Assembly (NCBI GenBank): GCA_947455845.1
Contig: CANGQE010000100.1
Coordinates: forward strand, 1-5,513
Direction of reading: 5' to 3'
Length of the DNA: 5,513 nucleotides
Origin: Rickettsiales bacterium
GTDB taxonomy: Bacteria; Pseudomonadota; Alphaproteobacteria; Rickettsiales; UBA1997
In this document: positions 5,500-5,513 of the stretch, one piece after another
Position numbering within the stretch: the first letter of the stretch is position 1
Layout of the letters: the number at the start of each line of letters is the position of its first letter
Program-made: the position numbers and the translations under genes
The notes under the pieces: model-generated
Seen by the model: the letters and a program-made list of their open reading frames with translations, nothing else
Databases searched by the model: none
What the model was told of the DNA's origin: nothing

Positions 5500-5513
5500 A
5501 GAGTTATCAATTA

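Overview
The window looks like a chromosome segment of an AT-rich alphaproteobacterium. HisB is close to the alphaproteobacterial type (read from memory of the family, not from a search), a DUF3750 membrane protein is present, and an adjacent pair of cell-surface glycosyltransferases points to a Gram-negative envelope. The exact lineage cannot be fixed from the sequence. None of the five non-overlapping genes with readable upstream sequence (hisB, GT2, DUF3750, GIY-YIG, NYN) has a convincing Shine-Dalgarno motif.

Layout from left to right: a short heptamer tandem repeat overlaps the hisB stop. hisB lies on the minus strand (histidine biosynthesis). A 222-bp multi-hairpin repeat element follows, then an Fe-type superoxide dismutase gene (minus) with an N-terminal extension resembling an export signal. 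A short divergent promoter region leads to two translationally coupled glycosyltransferase genes on the plus strand (a WaaE-like GT2, then a GT4), probably acting in lipopolysaccharide core or other surface-glycan synthesis. A second, simpler member of the same multi-hairpin repeat family fills the gap between the GT4 gene and a convergent DUF3750 membrane-anchored protein gene (minus). At the right, a small GIY-YIG nuclease gene (plus) is flanked by two inverted, about 95% identical copies of a 94-95 bp repeat. A NYN/LabA-type nuclease gene (minus) closes the window.

The chromosomal genes are ordinary household and envelope genes. The unusual content is the repeat DNA. Two palindromic repeat families are packed tightly against stop and start codons. 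One family (629-850 and 3492-3624) shows covarying base pairs that preserve local hairpins. The other (4433-4526 and 4916-5010) is a REPIN-like pair of inverted palindromes that brackets the GIY-YIG nuclease and supplies its last 18 codons. This suggests a nuclease-associated, REP-like mobile unit of about 580 bp, which is the best candidate here for a poorly described system.
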